Source: QYOJ01 sp964642545 | GTDB lineage: Bacteria > Bacteroidota > Bacteroidia > Bacteroidales > FEN-979 | Assembly: GCA_964642545.1 (NCBI GenBank) | Contig: CAZXQU010000045.1 | Location: forward strand, 1 to 24,566 | Direction: 5' to 3' | DNA: 24,566 bases | Part shown: one piece after another, positions 24,371 to 24,566 of the stretch | Layout: the number at the start of each line of letters is the position of its first letter | Position numbering within the stretch: the stretch's first letter is position 1 | Notes under the pieces: generated by a model | The model's input: only the letters and a program-made list of their open reading frames with translations | The model's database searches: none | Told to the model about the DNA's origin: nothing | Position numbers and translations under genes: made by a program

Positions 24371-24566
24371 ATGAACCAAAACAATCATATAGACGAACAT
24401 CTACTTTTACAATACCTACTCGGGAAGAGCAATTCGGAAGATAAACGGGAGATAGAAGAGTGGTTGAATAAAAGTGAAGCCAACCGGAAACAGCTGGAGA
24501 GGCTTGAGGTTATATGGTTGGAGACAGGCAAGCTTTTACCCCCTCCGGTTATGGTGGATACGGCAG
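24371..24566 (+). CDS. FecR-like anti-sigma factor, N-terminal part (cut by the right edge)
   Basis: The ATG at 24371 opens a frame that stays open to the window end (65 codons). The product begins MNQNNHIDEHLLLQYLLG and continues with EDKREIEEWLNKSEANRKQLERLEVIW, the N-terminal cytoplasmic sigma-binding part typical of FecR family proteins in Bacteroidota. The membrane segment and periplasmic FecR domain would follow outside the window. Its position right after an ECF sigma gene supports the assignment. Confidence 0.85.
   Translation, partial: MNQNNHIDEHLLLQYLLGKSNSEDKREIEEWLNKSEANRKQLERLEVIWLETGKLLPPPVMVDTA

Overview
The window comes from a member of the Bacteroidota, most likely a Bacteroidales-type marine, sediment or gut lineage. 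The evidence is the type IX secretion sorting domain, PKD_6 repeat adhesin, DUF4270 lipoprotein, BlaI plus M56-TonB pair, FecI/FecR pair, and several promoters of the Bacteroidota form (TTTG, about 20 nt, TAnnTTTG). Almost everything is chromosomal housekeeping. I see no phage, integrase, transposase, CRISPR array, tRNA or rRNA.

Layout. 1-3532 (minus): the N-terminal part of a giant secreted adhesin with 11 tandem PKD-like repeats, running off the left edge and carrying a one-base frameshift near 1156. 3728-4780 (minus): the 3' remnant of a second such gene, with a T9SS sorting domain, an internal stop and no 5' half. 4924-7758 (minus): a lipid-precursor and ribosome operon in the order DUF177, rpmF, plsX, fabH, with unusual heptamer-periodic repeats inside it and at its end. 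7873-8784 (plus): proline dehydrogenase. 8787-11493 (minus): four closely spaced genes for exported proteins, namely a small cysteine-containing secreted protein, two paralogous lipoproteins resembling degenerate thioredoxins, and a beta-barrel-like protein. A GC-rich leader lies upstream of them.

11867-15908 (plus): a short glycogen-synthase-like protein, a DUF4270 lipoprotein and glmS. 15909-16484 (minus): iron-type superoxide dismutase. 16560-18164 (minus): S41 carboxy-terminal processing protease. 18239-19213 (plus): exported alpha/beta hydrolase. 19233-20949 (minus): BlaI repressor and M56 peptidase-TonB fusion. 21186-23455 (minus): gltA (mitochondrial-type citrate synthase) and mdh, which together make oxaloacetate and condense it into citrate. 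23735 to the right edge (plus): ECF sigma factor and the start of its FecR-like anti-sigma factor.

The points most worth following up are the 7-nt periodic intergenic arrays that keep phase while the repeated word changes and that supply stop codons; the operon of degenerate thioredoxin-like lipoproteins with its structured-looking leader; the GTGA-N6-TCAC palindrome between the promoter boxes of gltA; and the decayed second adhesin next to the frameshifted one.
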